From Hungateiclostridiaceae bacterium UBA3934 (GTDB lineage Bacteria; Bacillota; Clostridia; Acetivibrionales; DTU013), in contig DGEE01000089.1 of the NCBI GenBank assembly GCA_002385815.1, positions 1 through 5,992 of the forward strand: a DNA stretch of 5,992 bases, read 5' to 3'. The notes under the pieces were generated by a model, which was not told the origin of the DNA, made no database searches, and worked only from the letters and a program-made list of their open reading frames with translations. The position numbers and the translations under genes are program-made. Shown in pieces: positions 5,961 through 5,992 of the stretch (positions within the stretch are counted from its first letter, which is position 1; each line of letters opens with the position of its first letter).

Positions 5961-5992
5961 GGGACGGTTCTTGAAATCAGGGGACGGTTCTT
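5961..5992. repeat. Two direct copies of GGGACGGTTCTT at the contig end
   Basis: GGGACGGTTCTT occurs at 5961-5972 and again at 5981-5992, with period 20 and an 8-nt spacer (GAAATCAG). The second copy is cut by the end of the window. From memory, GGGGACGGTTCTT-type words recur as dispersed short repeats in clostridial genomes, often near IS200-like transposase genes; I cannot verify that here. A dispersed repeat would explain why the assembly stops at this base. Confidence 0.7.

Overview
The window reads as one short contig from a motile, anaerobic low-to-mid-GC Firmicute, most likely in Clostridia. The evidence is purine-rich Shine-Dalgarno sites ahead of the genes, frequent ATA and AGA/AGG codons, a long-form chemoreceptor signalling domain of the type common in Firmicutes, and a classic stem plus T-run terminator. 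The genus cannot be fixed from this sequence. Both ends look like assembly ends. Bases 1-19 are the Tn5/Nextera mosaic-end adapter, which is not genomic, and the last 32 bases hold two copies of a GGGACGGTTCTT repeat, a likely reason for the assembly to stop.

Layout, all genes on the + strand: (1) 20-281, the C-terminal end of a Gfo/Idh/MocA-type NAD(P)-dependent oxidoreductase, truncated by the contig end; (2) 303-333, a long hairpin; (3) 436-2160, a complete transmembrane methyl-accepting chemotaxis protein; (4) 2161-2294, a structured leader; (5) 2295-3539, a 12-helix MFS permease of the sugar/FucP-like kind; (6) 3547-3663, a possible 38-codon single-span membrane peptide that ends 8 nt before (7) a strong intrinsic terminator at 3672-3712; (8) 3713-4031, a non-coding stretch with a candidate promoter; (9) 4032-5909, a complete long-chain acyl-CoA synthetase; (10) 5918-5992, a GC-rich nested hairpin followed by the direct repeats.

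No terminator is visible between the chemoreceptor and the permease, and the first strong one follows the small ORF. Receptor, permease and small ORF may therefore be one transcription unit, which would fit a receptor that senses the solute imported by the permease (inference). The acyl-CoA synthetase has its own promoter region and appears to be a separate unit for fatty-acid activation. The genes themselves are ordinary families. The less explained signals are the small ORF, the leader with competing pairings, and the terminal repeat. I did not find a convincing new defence, mobile or biosynthetic system here.
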